The notes: generated by a model from the letters alone, not told the origin. Shown: positions 22,171 to 30,116, counted from the stretch's first letter. The stretch is DNA of 45,693 bases from Candidatus Saccharimonadota bacterium (GCA_029288275.1 JARIHM010000085.1:1-45693), one strand, 5' to 3'. Translations and numbers: made by a program.

Positions 22171-22236
22171 TACTACCTCCTGCACAGAGTCGGTTAGCCT
22201 ATTATTACACTATCTTTTGGCACTTTTAAATAGATC

Positions 22237-22263
22237 TTGGCACTCACCGCTGTTGAGTGCTAA
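22237..22263 (+). promoter_or_regulatory. CIRCE operator overlapping the groES promoter
   Basis: TTGGCACTC (22237-22245), a 9-base spacer and GAGTGCTAA (22255-22263) match the HrcA-binding CIRCE element with one mismatch (G for A at position 3). The left arm supplies a -35 (TTGGCA) and TAAAGT at 22261-22266 a -10 at 18 bp, so HrcA binding would block the promoter. Confidence 0.9.
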
Positions 22264-22295
22264 AGTATGAGCTGGAATAAGCAAGAGGAGACCCT

Positions 22296-22559
22296 ATGCA
22301 GTTACACCCATTAGCTGATCGCATTGTGGCCCGCCAAATGGAGGCCGAGAGCAAAACCGCTGCCGGCATTTTGTTGCCGGATAGCGCCAAGGAGAAGCCG
22401 CTCATGGCCGAGGTCGTGGCGGTTGGCAAGGACGTCAAAGAGGTGAAGGTTGGCGACCGCGTGCTCTATAAGCAGTTTAAGGCCGACGAGATTAAGGCGG
22501 GTACCGAAGAGTTCCTGCTTTTGAAAGAAGAAGACGTAATGGCAGTAGTAAAGGAATAA
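22296..22559 (+). CDS. groES: Co-chaperonin GroES
   Basis: This 87-aa protein is somewhat shorter than the usual 94-97. It begins MQLHPLADRIVARQMEAESKTAAGILLPDSAKEKP, containing the mobile loop (about 16-33, with GILLP) that binds GroEL. VGDRVLYKQF and the C-terminal EEDVMAVVKE are typical. ATG 22296 follows AGAGGAG. It is first in the CIRCE-controlled operon with groEL 6 bases behind its stop. Confidence 0.96.
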   Translation: MQLHPLADRIVARQMEAESKTAAGILLPDSAKEKPLMAEVVAVGKDVKEVKVGDRVLYKQFKADEIKAGTEEFLLLKEEDVMAVVKE

Positions 22560-22565
22560 TTGCGC

Positions 22566-24233
22566 ATGGCAAAGAAGATTTTTTACGATGACGATGCCCG
22601 CGCCCGCGTACTGGCTGGCGCCGAGGAGCTGTATAAAGCCGTTCGTGTAACCATGGGTCCCAAGGGCCGTAATGTGGTTATTAGCAAGAGCTACGGCGGC
22701 CCAAGCGTAACGCACGACGGCGTGACCGTGGCCAAAGCGGTGGAAATTGAGAATCGCAATGACGAGACGCTGGGCCGCAGCGTGGGTGCTGAACTCATTA
22801 AGCAGGCTGCCAGCAAGACAGCCGACAACGTAGGTGATGGTACCACTACCAGCACCGTGCTGACTTACCACATTTTGAATGAGGCTAACAAGCTGATCGC
22901 GGCCGGCCACAATCCGATGGACCTGAAGAAGGGCCTGGACCAGGCCGCCGAGGCAGTGCTCGGTAACGTGGCGGGCATGACCGAGCAGATTGCTGGCAAC
23001 AAGGCTAAGACCGCCGAGGTAGCTACTGTGTCGGCTGGTGATGCCGAGATTGGTGCGCTGATTGCCGACGTGATCGAGGCCGTAGGTAATGACGGTACGG
23101 TGACGGTCGAGCAATCGCAGACGCTAGGCCTGGAGAAGGAGATCGTAGAAGGTTTCAAGATCGACCGGGGTTACGTCAGCGCCTATATGGCAACCGACAT
23201 GGCGCGTATGGAGGCAGTCTACGAAAAGCCGCTCATTTTGGTGACCGATAAGAAGATCTCCAGCATCCAGGAGATCCTGCCGTTGCTCGAAAAGATGGCC
23301 CAGACCGGTAAGAAAGAGCTGGTGATTGTGGCCGAGGATGTGGATGGCGAGGCGCTAGCTACGCTCATTCTGAACCGGCTTAAGGGCGTGTTTAACACGC
23401 TGGCTATCAAGGCGCCGGCCTTTGGTGACCGTCGTAAGGCTGTGTTGGAAGACATTGCTACCCTTACCGGCGCAGTAGTGATTAGCGAGGAGCAGGGCTA
23501 TACCTTCGAGAACGCCACGCTCGATATGCTCGGTTCGGCGCGCAAGGTGATCGCTACCAAGGACGATACCACCATCATTGAAGGTACGGGCGATGCCAAA
23601 GCCGTGACTGCACGCATGGAGCAGATCCGTGGCCAAGTAGAGCACGCTTCGAGTGAGTACGACAAAGAGAATCTAGAGAAGCGCCTCAGCGCCCTGGCTG
23701 GCAAAGTGGCGGTCATTAAGGTAGGCGGCGCCACCGAGGTCCAGATTAACGAGACCAAAGATCGCGTCGATGACGCCGTGGCAGCCACCAAAGCAGCCGT
23801 GGCCGAAGGCATCGTGCCTGGCGGCGGTGTAACGCTGGTGGACCTGAGCAAGAAGCTTGAAGTTGAAGCTACCAAGGTGAGCTCCAGCGTGGAAGCCGGC
23901 CATCTGATTCTGAAGCAGGCGCTGATACAGCCGTTCCGCGAGCTCATGCGTAACGCCGGCCTTAACCCAGACGCGCAGCTGCCGCAGGTGATGAATCAGA
24001 ACAAGCCGGGTATGGGCTTTGACGTCAACGACGGCAGCAAGCTGGTAGACCTGAAAGCAGCCGGAATTGTTGATCCCGCCAAGGTAACCCGTGAGGCCAT
24101 CCAGAACGCCGTCAGTATTGCCGGTACGGCCATGACCATGGGTAGCCTGATCGTGGATCTGCCCGAGGAGAAGGGTGCTCCGGCTGGTGGTGGTATGCCC
24201 GGTGGTATGGGCATGGGCGGCATGGACTACTAG
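22566..24233 (+). CDS. groEL: Chaperonin GroEL
   Basis: This 555-aa subunit of the ATP-driven folding chamber contains VTMGPKGRNVVI, the ATPase motif VGDGTTTSTV (catalytic Asp), the apical domain, and the family GGGxGGM tail as GGGMPGGMGMGGMDY. Full length. ATG 22566 is chosen (AAAGGA upstream) rather than a TTG six bases earlier that touches the groES stop. A terminator follows. Confidence 0.98.
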   Translation: MAKKIFYDDDARARVLAGAEELYKAVRVTMGPKGRNVVISKSYGGPSVTHDGVTVAKAVEIENRNDETLGRSVGAELIKQAASKTADNVGDGTTTSTVLTYHILNEANKLIAAGHNPMDLKKGLDQAAEAVLGNVAGMTEQIAGNKAKTAEVATVSAGDAEIGALIADVIEAVGNDGTVTVEQSQTLGLEKEIVEGFKIDRGYVSAYMATDMARMEAVYEKPLILVTDKKISSIQEILPLLEKMAQTGKKELVIVAEDVDGEALATLILNRLKGVFNTLAIKAPAFGDRRKAVLEDIATLTGAVVISEEQGYTFENATLDMLGSARKVIATKDDTTIIEGTGDAKAVTARMEQIRGQVEHASSEYDKENLEKRLSALAGKVAVIKVGGATEVQINETKDRVDDAVAATKAAVAEGIVPGGGVTLVDLSKKLEVEATKVSSSVEAGHLILKQALIQPFRELMRNAGLNPDAQLPQVMNQNKPGMGFDVNDGSKLVDLKAAGIVDPAKVTREAIQNAVSIAGTAMTMGSLIVDLPEEKGAPAGGGMPGGMGMGGMDY

Positions 24234-24258
24234 TCTACGCACCAAAAGAGATGTTCTA

Positions 24259-24284
24259 GAAAAGCGGCCTACGGGCCGTTTTTC
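24259..24284 (+). terminator. groES-groEL terminator
   Basis: CGGCC-TAC-GGGCCG followed by TTTTTCT. Confidence 0.8.
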
Positions 24285-24374
24285 TATTTGGGGCGGGGTT
24301 TAAGTTTTGATGAAAATACGCAATTATAAATGAGGCTCAAAGCCAATTCCTGGACATACCAAGAAGAGGTAGGC

Positions 24375-24569
24375 ATGGCTTACTCGTATGAGCAAGTGAA
24401 GAAGGCAGCGGAAGACAAGGGTCTTTTACCCGGCTGCAAAGCCAGGTTTATCGGTGCAATGCTGGGACGCCACCCCGACCAGCCAAACCTCATAATTTCT
24501 GACGCGAAAGAGCATGTAAAAAAGTGCCCTCAGTGCCGGGCGGCTAAGCGGGTGCTTTCTCCCTGCTAG
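24375..24569 (+). CDS. Small CPxC protein
   Basis: This 64-aa protein of unknown family (MAYSYEQVKKAAEDKG...) has a single CPQC motif near its end (VKKCPQCRAAKRVL) plus lone cysteines, possibly a half zinc site used in a dimer. I chose ATG 24375 because GAGGT precedes it; an earlier start at 24330 lacks a site. A likely -10 TATAAA is at 24325-24330. A strong terminator follows at 24642. Confidence 0.6.
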   Translation: MAYSYEQVKKAAEDKGLLPGCKARFIGAMLGRHPDQPNLIISDAKEHVKKCPQCRAAKRVLSPC

Positions 24570-24641
24570 TGACCTCGATGCCTAGGCATAGCGGACCGGC
24601 CAGAATCAGATCAAGCGGTTTGCCAAGGACAGGTGAATGTG

Positions 24642-24680
24642 AGGCGCGCAGCTTTATGAGCTGCGCGCCTTCTTCTTTTC
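24642..24680 (+). terminator. Terminator
   Basis: AGGCGCGCAGCT pairs with AGCTGCGCGCCT, followed by TCTTCTTTTCT. Confidence 0.85.
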
Positions 24681-24699
24681 TGTTAAGCTAAAAACAGCT

Positions 24700-25503
24700 A
24701 TGCTTACCGAAGAACGCCTTATTCGGGCTGATTTTGCCCGGCGCGCCAATGAGATTATCCGTTCGATTGATGAGGGTCGAGCTCAGTTTGGTCTGAGCGA
24801 GGCCTTAACGCAGACGTGGGAACAGTTTGTACTAGCCGAGCCGGATGTAGAGCTACGACGGTTTAGTGAGGTGATTGCTGATGCCCGGCGCCAAGCTACT
24901 ACCCAGCGGCAGCTGGATGACGACCGGGAGCAGCTGCATCATGGTCATTTAAATCATGAGCAGTTAGTTGAGCGGGGCCATCATTACGAATTGTTGCGCT
25001 ATCAAGCCTGTGTGTACAATCATCTGCTGCGGGGTACGATTGAGCTACATGCCGAACAGTTTAGCCGGGCGCAATTATTGGCTTGGCTGACGAGCGCGAG
25101 CCAGGGCGTGCATGCCTGGGCGCTCGGCGAGATTACTGGTGCTACGTCGGAGATTGCTCTGCACGCGGCGCTTACGGGCATGCCGGAGCTGGAGGGTTTG
25201 CGCTACGGCACGGTCGAAGAGGACCTGCAGGGGTATGATTTTGTGGCCTACTGGCAGGGAGCACTTGTCACCATCGATGCCAAGACCGGCTTGTATCATC
25301 CGCTGACGGAGCGCAAGCATGGCCATCGTCACTTGGAGATCTCTGTGCCGCGGGAGTCTATTGCAGAATTTCATTTAACGCGCCGGGGCCTGGACATCCT
25401 GCGCCATGAGGTCCGGCAGGCGCTTCATGCTGCGCCGGGAACTGGCGTGCATGCATCGCATAGTCATTATCGTTTTCACCCTGGACGCACTGTTAAGTAT
25501 TGA
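24700..25503 (+). CDS. Possible PD-(D/E)XK nuclease-fold protein
   Basis: This 267-aa protein is not recognised by name. The first 150 residues are helical with many His (HHGHLNHEQLVERGHHYELL). From about 165 the segment TVEEDLQGYDFVAYWQGALVTIDAKTG follows the nuclease-fold layout Glu..Gly-x-Asp..(Asp)-x-Lys (D-A-K), then a basic strand-rich tail. That assignment is an inference from the motif spacing. The ATG lies 5-10 bases after TAAGCTAAAAA with no Shine-Dalgarno site, so it may be leaderless. Its stop codon overlaps the -35 box of the next promoter. Confidence 0.6.
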   Translation: MLTEERLIRADFARRANEIIRSIDEGRAQFGLSEALTQTWEQFVLAEPDVELRRFSEVIADARRQATTQRQLDDDREQLHHGHLNHEQLVERGHHYELLRYQACVYNHLLRGTIELHAEQFSRAQLLAWLTSASQGVHAWALGEITGATSEIALHAALTGMPELEGLRYGTVEEDLQGYDFVAYWQGALVTIDAKTGLYHPLTERKHGHRHLEISVPRESIAEFHLTRRGLDILRHEVRQALHAAPGTGVHASHSHYRFHPGRTVKY

Positions 25504-25528
25504 CAATTTAATATAGTTATGCTATTAT
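25500..25528 (+). promoter_or_regulatory. Consensus promoter of the 25622 gene
   Basis: TTGACA (25500-25505), a 17-bp spacer and TATTAT (25523-25528). The leader is about 85 nt. Confidence 0.8.
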
Positions 25529-25621
25529 GATTAACACTCAGACCAAGCACATGGCTTAGGTCTCGAGATGCACCGATCAGATTCTGGCTCTGGCCCAACG
25601 CACGCCTGAGGAGGCTGCATC

Positions 25622-26320
25622 ATGAGCACCAACGTCTCGACCACCCCCGTCAACCCGACCACCCCCGTTCCGACGGCGCCGGCGTCGAGGTCGGTGCCGC
25701 AGCCGCCGAAGCCGGCGAAGACCTCCGCGCCGAGCGTGCCCTTCGCGGTCCGCCCGGCCATCCCGGTCAACCAGGCCGCGATGCGCGTCTACATCGCCGT
25801 CGTGCGCAACCTCACCGACGAGGTCGTGGACGGGCTGGCCCGGAACTACGTGTCCCGCCGGCTCAACCACGGCTCGGAGGCCCTGTCCGAGCAGGAGTTC
25901 AACCTGCTCCGCAGCCAGGCCATCCAGGACCGGCGCAAGGGCCTGGTGCTGTTCCTCTACTGGAGGAACACCTACGCCAACGACCGCGAGCGCGCGGCGC
26001 TGGCCCTGGCCGCCAAGCAGCGCCTGGAGGTGCCGAAGCAGAAGGACGAGGTCATTCGCCACGGCAGCCGCCTGGTGGGCAACTCGGCGTCCTCGCCGAA
26101 GCCCGCGGTGCGGCCGACCGAGGCCGGCCGGCCCAAGGCCAAGACCGTGAACAACGGCTGGACCAACCCCAAGGGTGGGGAGGTCACCAGCGGTTTCGTG
26201 ACCTTGGCCGAGGTGTTGCCCAAGCGGGCCCCCAAGACCTCGGCCAAGACCGAGAACAACGGTGGCAACAGCCGCGGCAACAACCGTCGCAACCGCGGCG
26301 GCAACACCCAGGCCGCCTGA
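25622..26320 (+). CDS. Low-complexity hypothetical protein with helical core
   Basis: This 232-aa protein has a Thr/Pro/Ala-rich disordered N-terminus (1-45) and a helical basic core (about 50-150, NQAAMRVYIAVVRNLTDEVV, AIQDRRKGLVLFLYWRNTYANDRERAALALAAKQRLEV). An Asn/Gly/Arg-rich tail (RGNNRRNRGGNTQ) of the RNA-binding type ends it. Codon choice is markedly richer in G and C at third positions than in the neighbouring core genes, so recent transfer is possible. ATG 25622 follows AGGAGG. Two tandem terminators close the unit. Function is unknown. Confidence 0.75.
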   Translation: MSTNVSTTPVNPTTPVPTAPASRSVPQPPKPAKTSAPSVPFAVRPAIPVNQAAMRVYIAVVRNLTDEVVDGLARNYVSRRLNHGSEALSEQEFNLLRSQAIQDRRKGLVLFLYWRNTYANDRERAALALAAKQRLEVPKQKDEVIRHGSRLVGNSASSPKPAVRPTEAGRPKAKTVNNGWTNPKGGEVTSGFVTLAEVLPKRAPKTSAKTENNGGNSRGNNRRNRGGNTQAA

Positions 26321-26327
26321 TCGGCCC

Positions 26328-26356
26328 GTGGGGGCGGAAAACTTTTCCGCCCCCAC
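26328..26356 (+). terminator. First of two tandem terminators
   Basis: GTGGGGGCGGAAAA pairs with TTTTCCGCCCCCAC, a 14-bp stem with almost no loop. Confidence 0.85.
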
Positions 26357-26386
26357 AACCCACAATCTTAGCGATTGTGGGTTTTT
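26357..26386 (+). terminator. Second tandem terminator
   Basis: CCCACAATC pairs with GATTGTGGG, followed by TTTTTCG. Confidence 0.8.
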
Positions 26387-26401
26387 CGTTTGTTTTTACA
26401 A

Positions 26402-26430
26402 TTGACAGACCATAACTATTGCATTAATTT
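26402..26430 (+). promoter_or_regulatory. Promoter of the helical-repeat operon
   Basis: TTGACA (26402-26407), a 17-bp spacer and TAATTT (26425-26430). Confidence 0.65.
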
Positions 26431-26436
26431 TGGCAT

Positions 26437-26586
26437 AAGTACTAAATGTACCGGTACCTCATAGTTACAGCGCAAAGTTCGTGGAAAGAAAAGGGCAAGC
26501 CAGACTGGGCGTCGACTCTATTCCTAGCGTAATGCCAGGGACGAGTGCGCTCATTTTTTGTCTCTTCGGGGTCAAGGAGGCAGATC
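26437..26586 (+). promoter_or_regulatory. 150-nt untranslated leader
   Basis: This is the longest 5' leader in the window. It holds TACCGGTACC and, near 26545-26565, GAG-TGCG-CTC followed by TTTTTT, a weak terminator-like element before the AGGAGG of the gene. No known riboswitch motif is recognised. Confidence 0.35.
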
Positions 26587-26904
26587 ATGTCGACCATTCA
26601 GGCACCAAGTGCTCTGCTGGAGCTACACCACAAGTATCGCGAGAACGCTACCTCGGCCGAGGTAGCTGCTGGCACACTTCCCGACGCTAGCTACTGCCTG
26701 ATCTACGAAGTGGCGGCCGACCTGCGATGGCTGCAGGCGCACACTCACGGTGCCGTCAACACGGACGACTTCCGGTTGCGGTGCGAGGCGGCCCACGCCG
26801 AGAGCGGTAGCCCGCTGCTCAAGCGGAGCGTGGTGGCGCATGAACTGGCCGAGCTGGCCATGGACTACTGCGAAGAGCGTTACATCTTGGCTGCTTCGGC
26901 TTAG
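26587..26904 (+). CDS. Helical-domain hypothetical protein (single copy)
   Basis: This 105-aa all-helical protein contains one copy of a domain (LLELHHKYRENA...LPDASYCLIYEVAADL...RSVVAHELAELAMDYCEERY) that appears again in the next gene (KYRHPANLI...LPTPNHCLLENVIDELERV...RAVVCDALMDLIAAWMEEQQY). Function is unknown. ATG 26587 follows AAGGAGG. Two hairpins separate it from its partner gene. Confidence 0.7.
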   Translation: MSTIQAPSALLELHHKYRENATSAEVAAGTLPDASYCLIYEVAADLRWLQAHTHGAVNTDDFRLRCEAAHAESGSPLLKRSVVAHELAELAMDYCEERYILAASA

Positions 26905-26917
26905 GTGTTCGGACGAT

Positions 26918-26957
26918 GCCGGCAGGTTCTCTGCCGGCCTTTTCCTCGAGGAAAAGG
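26918..26957 (+). promoter_or_regulatory. Intergenic hairpin pair, possible attenuator
   Basis: GCCGGCAG (26918-26925) pairs with CTGCCGGC (26931-26938) and is followed by CTTTTCC, a terminator-like form. The next 20 bases (26938-26957, CCTTTTCC-TCGA-style centre) are a perfect palindrome that would consume that T tract and reach towards the ribosome binding site of the next gene. The two structures share only one or two bases and may compete. Confidence 0.5.
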
Positions 26958-26967
26958 CGGGTGCATC

Positions 26968-27561
26968 ATGTCGATGGGCTTTTACGATGAGCTGCGCAAG
27001 CTCATCCGCTGGGTGGAGCAGCAGGAGGTGGTCACGAATCGGGCGTTGCTCCAGCAGCTTGAGGAGATGAAGCGCACGCTCAAGGTGACTAACTTCGACA
27101 CGGAGCTGGCGCACGAATACCTGGACGTGCTGGTGCGCGAGATCGACGTTCCGGAGCTGCGACCGGTGGTGGTGTCTGAACTTCTGGAGCTCCTCCGGAT
27201 TGTCCTCAATGAGCAAGCGCGGCTATTTGCTCAAACCGGGCCAGTCTCGGAGCGACTATCGCCGCCAGCTTGCTTGGTGGTATTGTTGCAGAAATATCGC
27301 CATCCGGCCAACCTGATTGAGCGGCGTCGTGACCTATTGCCAACGCCCAATCACTGCTTGCTCGAGAACGTGATCGATGAGCTAGAACGGGTTGAGCAGC
27401 GGGGCGGAATCGATACCCGGTTACTGCGCCATGAGTACGCGGAGCTATTCGATTCAGTCGAATACCTCGAACGCGCAGTTGTCTGTGACGCGCTGATGGA
27501 CCTCATTGCCGCGTGGATGGAGGAGCAGCAGTATGGCCTGGGCGATACCTCTGCTGCCTAA
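26968..27561 (+). CDS. Helical-repeat protein with two domain copies
   Basis: This 197-aa all-helical protein contains two related halves. Residues about 27-85 (LLQQLEEMKRTL..NFDTELAHEYLDVLVREI..PVVVSELLELLRIVLNEQ) align by eye with about 128-188 (LLENVIDELERV..GIDTRLLRHEYAELFDSV..AVVCDALMDLIAAWMEEQ). The second copy is also like the protein at 26587. Start ATG 26968 has GGCGGG upstream; the frame is open further upstream through the hairpin region. Function is unknown; a protein-interaction scaffold is likely. Confidence 0.7.
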   Translation: MSMGFYDELRKLIRWVEQQEVVTNRALLQQLEEMKRTLKVTNFDTELAHEYLDVLVREIDVPELRPVVVSELLELLRIVLNEQARLFAQTGPVSERLSPPACLVVLLQKYRHPANLIERRRDLLPTPNHCLLENVIDELERVEQRGGIDTRLLRHEYAELFDSVEYLERAVVCDALMDLIAAWMEEQQYGLGDTSAA

Positions 27562-27564
27562 GAT

Positions 27565-27593
27565 AAGACCCCCGGTCGTTTCGGGGGTCTTCT
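27565..27593 (+). terminator. Terminator
   Basis: AAGACCCCC pairs with GGGGGTCTT, followed by CTC. Confidence 0.75.
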
Positions 27594-27624
27594 CATGTCA
27601 TAATGGAGAAGAAGGAGAGCGCTT

Positions 27625-28686
27625 ATGCTGGATCAAGCTGATTACATTGCCCGTTATGATAAACATGATGCTCTGGGAGTGATTGCGGGACAGCCGCAGC
27701 AGCTGATGCAAGCCTATGAGTTCTCGCTCGATGGCCTGGGCGAGCTGAGTGAGGTGCGGCAGATCGTGCTGGCGGGCATGGGGGGCTCGGCGCTGGCCGG
27801 CGAGTTTGTAAAGAGCTGGCTAGCCGACCGGTTGCCGGTGCCGCTGGTGATCGTGCGCGACTACACGCTGCCGGCCTTTGTGGGGCCGCAAACGTTGGTT
27901 GTCGCTTCGAGCTACTCCGGCAATACCGAAGAGACGCTGTCGGCGCTGGCTGAGGCGGAGGGGCTGGGCGCGCGCATCGTGGTAATGAGCTCGGGCGGCA
28001 AATTGCTCGACGCTGCGCGCGCCAAGGGCCACGCCCATGTGGCCACCGTGCCGAGCGGCCACATGCATCTCGACTTGCCTGGTGGCTTGCAGCCGCGCCT
28101 GGCCGTGCTGTACGGCGTGAAGGCCCTGGCTACGCTGCTGGAGCAGGCTGGCCTGGTGGGGGGCCTGCGCGATGAGCTCATGGGCGCGGCCGACTGGGTT
28201 GCCCAGGAGCTGTCCGCCTGGCAGGCCAACGTACCCACCGAGCGCAATCAGGCCAAGCAGATTGCCACGCAGCTGGTGGGTCATCCGGCCGTGGTGTACG
28301 GCGGCCCTACCCTGGCACTGGCGGCCATGAAGTGGAAGATCGACGCCAACGAGAATGCCAAGAATTTGGCTTTTTATAACTATTTTCCGGAATTTAATCA
28401 CAATGAATTCTTGGGCTGGGATCATCCCGCGCAGAGCGGTCTAGCTGTCATTGAGCTGCGCTCCGAGCTTGATCATCCGCAAATTCAAAAGCGGTTTGAC
28501 ATCACTAATAAGCTTCGGGCCAGCCATTTTGTGCCTATTCAAGTTCAGGCTAAGGGTGCTACCCGCTTACACCAGATGCTTTGGACGATTATTCTGGGTG
28601 ACTTCACTATGGCCTATCTGGCTTTCTTGAACGGCATTGATCCTACGCCGGTAGATTTAATTGAAGAGCTGAAGCGGGAGCTGTAA
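27625..28686 (+). CDS. Bifunctional phosphoglucose/phosphomannose isomerase
   Basis: This 353-aa enzyme has two SIS domains and interconverts fructose 6-phosphate with glucose 6-phosphate and mannose 6-phosphate. Motifs are LAGMGGSALAGEF, ASSYSGNTEETLSAL (phosphate loop) and FNHNEFLGW, which carries the family catalytic His/Glu region; the PSG..PR-type segment appears as LPGGLQPRLAV. ATG 27625 has AAGGAG upstream and a -10-like CATAAT about 26 bases before. It works with the phosphomannomutase at 20222 to feed sugar-nucleotide synthesis. Confidence 0.92.
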   Translation: MLDQADYIARYDKHDALGVIAGQPQQLMQAYEFSLDGLGELSEVRQIVLAGMGGSALAGEFVKSWLADRLPVPLVIVRDYTLPAFVGPQTLVVASSYSGNTEETLSALAEAEGLGARIVVMSSGGKLLDAARAKGHAHVATVPSGHMHLDLPGGLQPRLAVLYGVKALATLLEQAGLVGGLRDELMGAADWVAQELSAWQANVPTERNQAKQIATQLVGHPAVVYGGPTLALAAMKWKIDANENAKNLAFYNYFPEFNHNEFLGWDHPAQSGLAVIELRSELDHPQIQKRFDITNKLRASHFVPIQVQAKGATRLHQMLWTIILGDFTMAYLAFLNGIDPTPVDLIEELKREL

Positions 28687-28696
28687 GCAAAAAAGA

Positions 28697-28750
28697 ACCG
28701 TCAGGGACGGAATCTCAGCTAAAATGCCGAGATTCCGCCGCACTGACGGT
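28697..28750. terminator. Nested hairpin between convergent genes
   Basis: ACCGTCAG (28697-28704) pairs with CTGACGGT (28743-28750), enclosing CGGAATCTC with GAGATTCCG. It is a long imperfect hairpin without a strong T run. Confidence 0.65.
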
Positions 28751-28768
28751 ATCTGATCAGGTGATCGG

Positions 28769-29095
28769 TTAGGAGGTGATGGTGCCGCCGCCGTTCAGGT
28801 GGAAGGCTCGCTCTTCGGCTACTTGCTTAGCCGTAAGCAGGCGATTCTCCCAGTCTGGGTCGTTATCCGGAAAACAATCAACTTTGTGCTCCTCGAGCAC
28901 TTCGTTGCTCCCGGGTGCCACCAGACTCACGGTGACCAAGGTCTGGCCATTGCGCGAGCTGTGACGGAATTGCCAGCTGGCCTTCCGCCGTTGCTGCTCG
29001 CGCTCTCGCCGCGGCCACTTCACCAGGGTGTAGTAGAAGCCCCAGATGACCAGGGCGCCGAAGCCACCGGCCCCAAGGACGACCAGATCTTTCAC
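28769..29095 (-). CDS. Small membrane-anchored protein coupled to the SPFH gene
   Basis: This 108-aa protein has one N-terminal membrane helix (LVVLGAGGFGALVIWGFYYTLV, about 4-25), a basic linker KWPRREREQQRRK and a soluble beta-rich domain. No family is recognised. It starts with GTG at 29095, whose first base is the last base of the TAG that ends the SPFH gene (TAGTG), so translation is coupled. The two products probably act in one membrane complex. Confidence 0.7.
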   Translation of the reverse strand: MKDLVVLGAGGFGALVIWGFYYTLVKWPRREREQQRRKASWQFRHSSRNGQTLVTVSLVAPGSNEVLEEHKVDCFPDNDPDWENRLLTAKQVAEERAFHLNGGGTITS

Positions 29096-30072
29096 TACTT
29101 GGCCCCGGTCAACGGCACCGCAGTGTTGGCGCCAGGCGCGTACACCGTGACACCCTTCGGCAGGGCGGCGATGATGTCGATCTGCCCGCAGACCGGACAG
29201 GCGTTGTAGCCTTCCTGCTTCGTCTCATTGGCCTTGGCTTCAGCCTGAGCCTGCGCCACCTTGGCCTGGCTCTCGCTGACCTTGGCATAGGCAGCCTGGG
29301 CGTCCTCCACGGCCTTCTGGACCGAGTCGGGCAAGCTGACCTTGCTCAGATTGAAGTGGATGTTGGAGAGGAACTCCCCGCCCAACGTACCCTTCAGATC
29401 CTGAGCGAACGAGGTGTTGACCGCGTCCTGGACCTTGGCGATGTTGCCGTTGTTGGCCTGGCCGTTGGTGCCGGCCTGGGGCTGAGTACTCTGACCTTGG
29501 TTCTGCACCAAGGCGCAGCTCGACACCAACTCCGCACAGCGGAAGTTGTTGACCTGCTCACGCAGATCGTTGTCGATGACGGGGCGAATGATCTGGTCGA
29601 GGAAGCTCGACCAGCCCTCGTCGCCGTCCCAGGCGTAGCGCAGCTGGCCATCGGCACCGCGGAACTGCCGGGTGCCGAACTTGTCGTCGAAAGTGTGCAG
29701 GGTGTTCTCGTCGGTGTTGAGGGTGAAGTAGAAAGTCCCCTCGATCCCCATTGACACACCGTCGCTCGATGGCACGGTGACAACGTCGATCCCGGTCTTG
29801 TCACCTTCGTTGGCCTTGGCCGTGATGGTGTAGAAGCGCTGCTGTGCCGGGTAGCGGTGAATGCTGGACCAGAAGCCAGTCCAGGTTACGCCGCTACCGG
29901 CCGGAATCTTCTGGCGGTAGCTGTTGTCATCGAACCACCCACCGTTTCGAACCACCGCAACCTCGCCGGCGCTCGTCTTGGTGAGGCTGTCGAACGCTCC
30001 GTAGAGAGTCGGCAGGCCGAAGATGACCAGCACAACCAGTACCAAGAGGGCCCAGGGCCGTCGATTTCGCAT
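29095..30072 (-). CDS. SPFH/Band 7 domain membrane protein
   Basis: This 325-aa protein has one N-terminal membrane helix (about 8-26) and an SPFH (prohibitin/stomatin) domain at about 30-190, recognised by GEVAVVRNGGWF, GVTWTGFW..IHRYPAQQRFYTITAK and DGVSMGIEGTFYFTLN. A helical coil follows (about 250-285, QKAVEDAQAAYAKVSESQAKVAQAQAEAKANETK), then a CPVCG knuckle (about 290). Such proteins oligomerise into membrane microdomain scaffolds. ATG 30072 has GGAAGGA upstream; the promoter at 30144-30117 is consensus. It is the first gene of a pair. Confidence 0.85.
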   Translation of the reverse strand: MRNRRPWALLVLVVLVIFGLPTLYGAFDSLTKTSAGEVAVVRNGGWFDDNSYRQKIPAGSGVTWTGFWSSIHRYPAQQRFYTITAKANEGDKTGIDVVTVPSSDGVSMGIEGTFYFTLNTDENTLHTFDDKFGTRQFRGADGQLRYAWDGDEGWSSFLDQIIRPVIDNDLREQVNNFRCAELVSSCALVQNQGQSTQPQAGTNGQANNGNIAKVQDAVNTSFAQDLKGTLGGEFLSNIHFNLSKVSLPDSVQKAVEDAQAAYAKVSESQAKVAQAQAEAKANETKQEGYNACPVCGQIDIIAALPKGVTVYAPGANTAVPLTGAK

Positions 30073-30116
30073 GAGTATTCCTTCCAAGAGGAGGTGCTGC
30101 GGTAAAGCCGTTTTGT

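Noticed and set aside
22311..23114. Minus-strand frame across groES-groEL
   Set aside because: Antisense of two unambiguous chaperonin genes.
25577..26365. Minus-strand Gly/Val/Arg-rich frame
   Set aside because: Its composition is the reverse complement of GC-rich codons of the 25622 gene, which has promoter, ribosome site and terminators.
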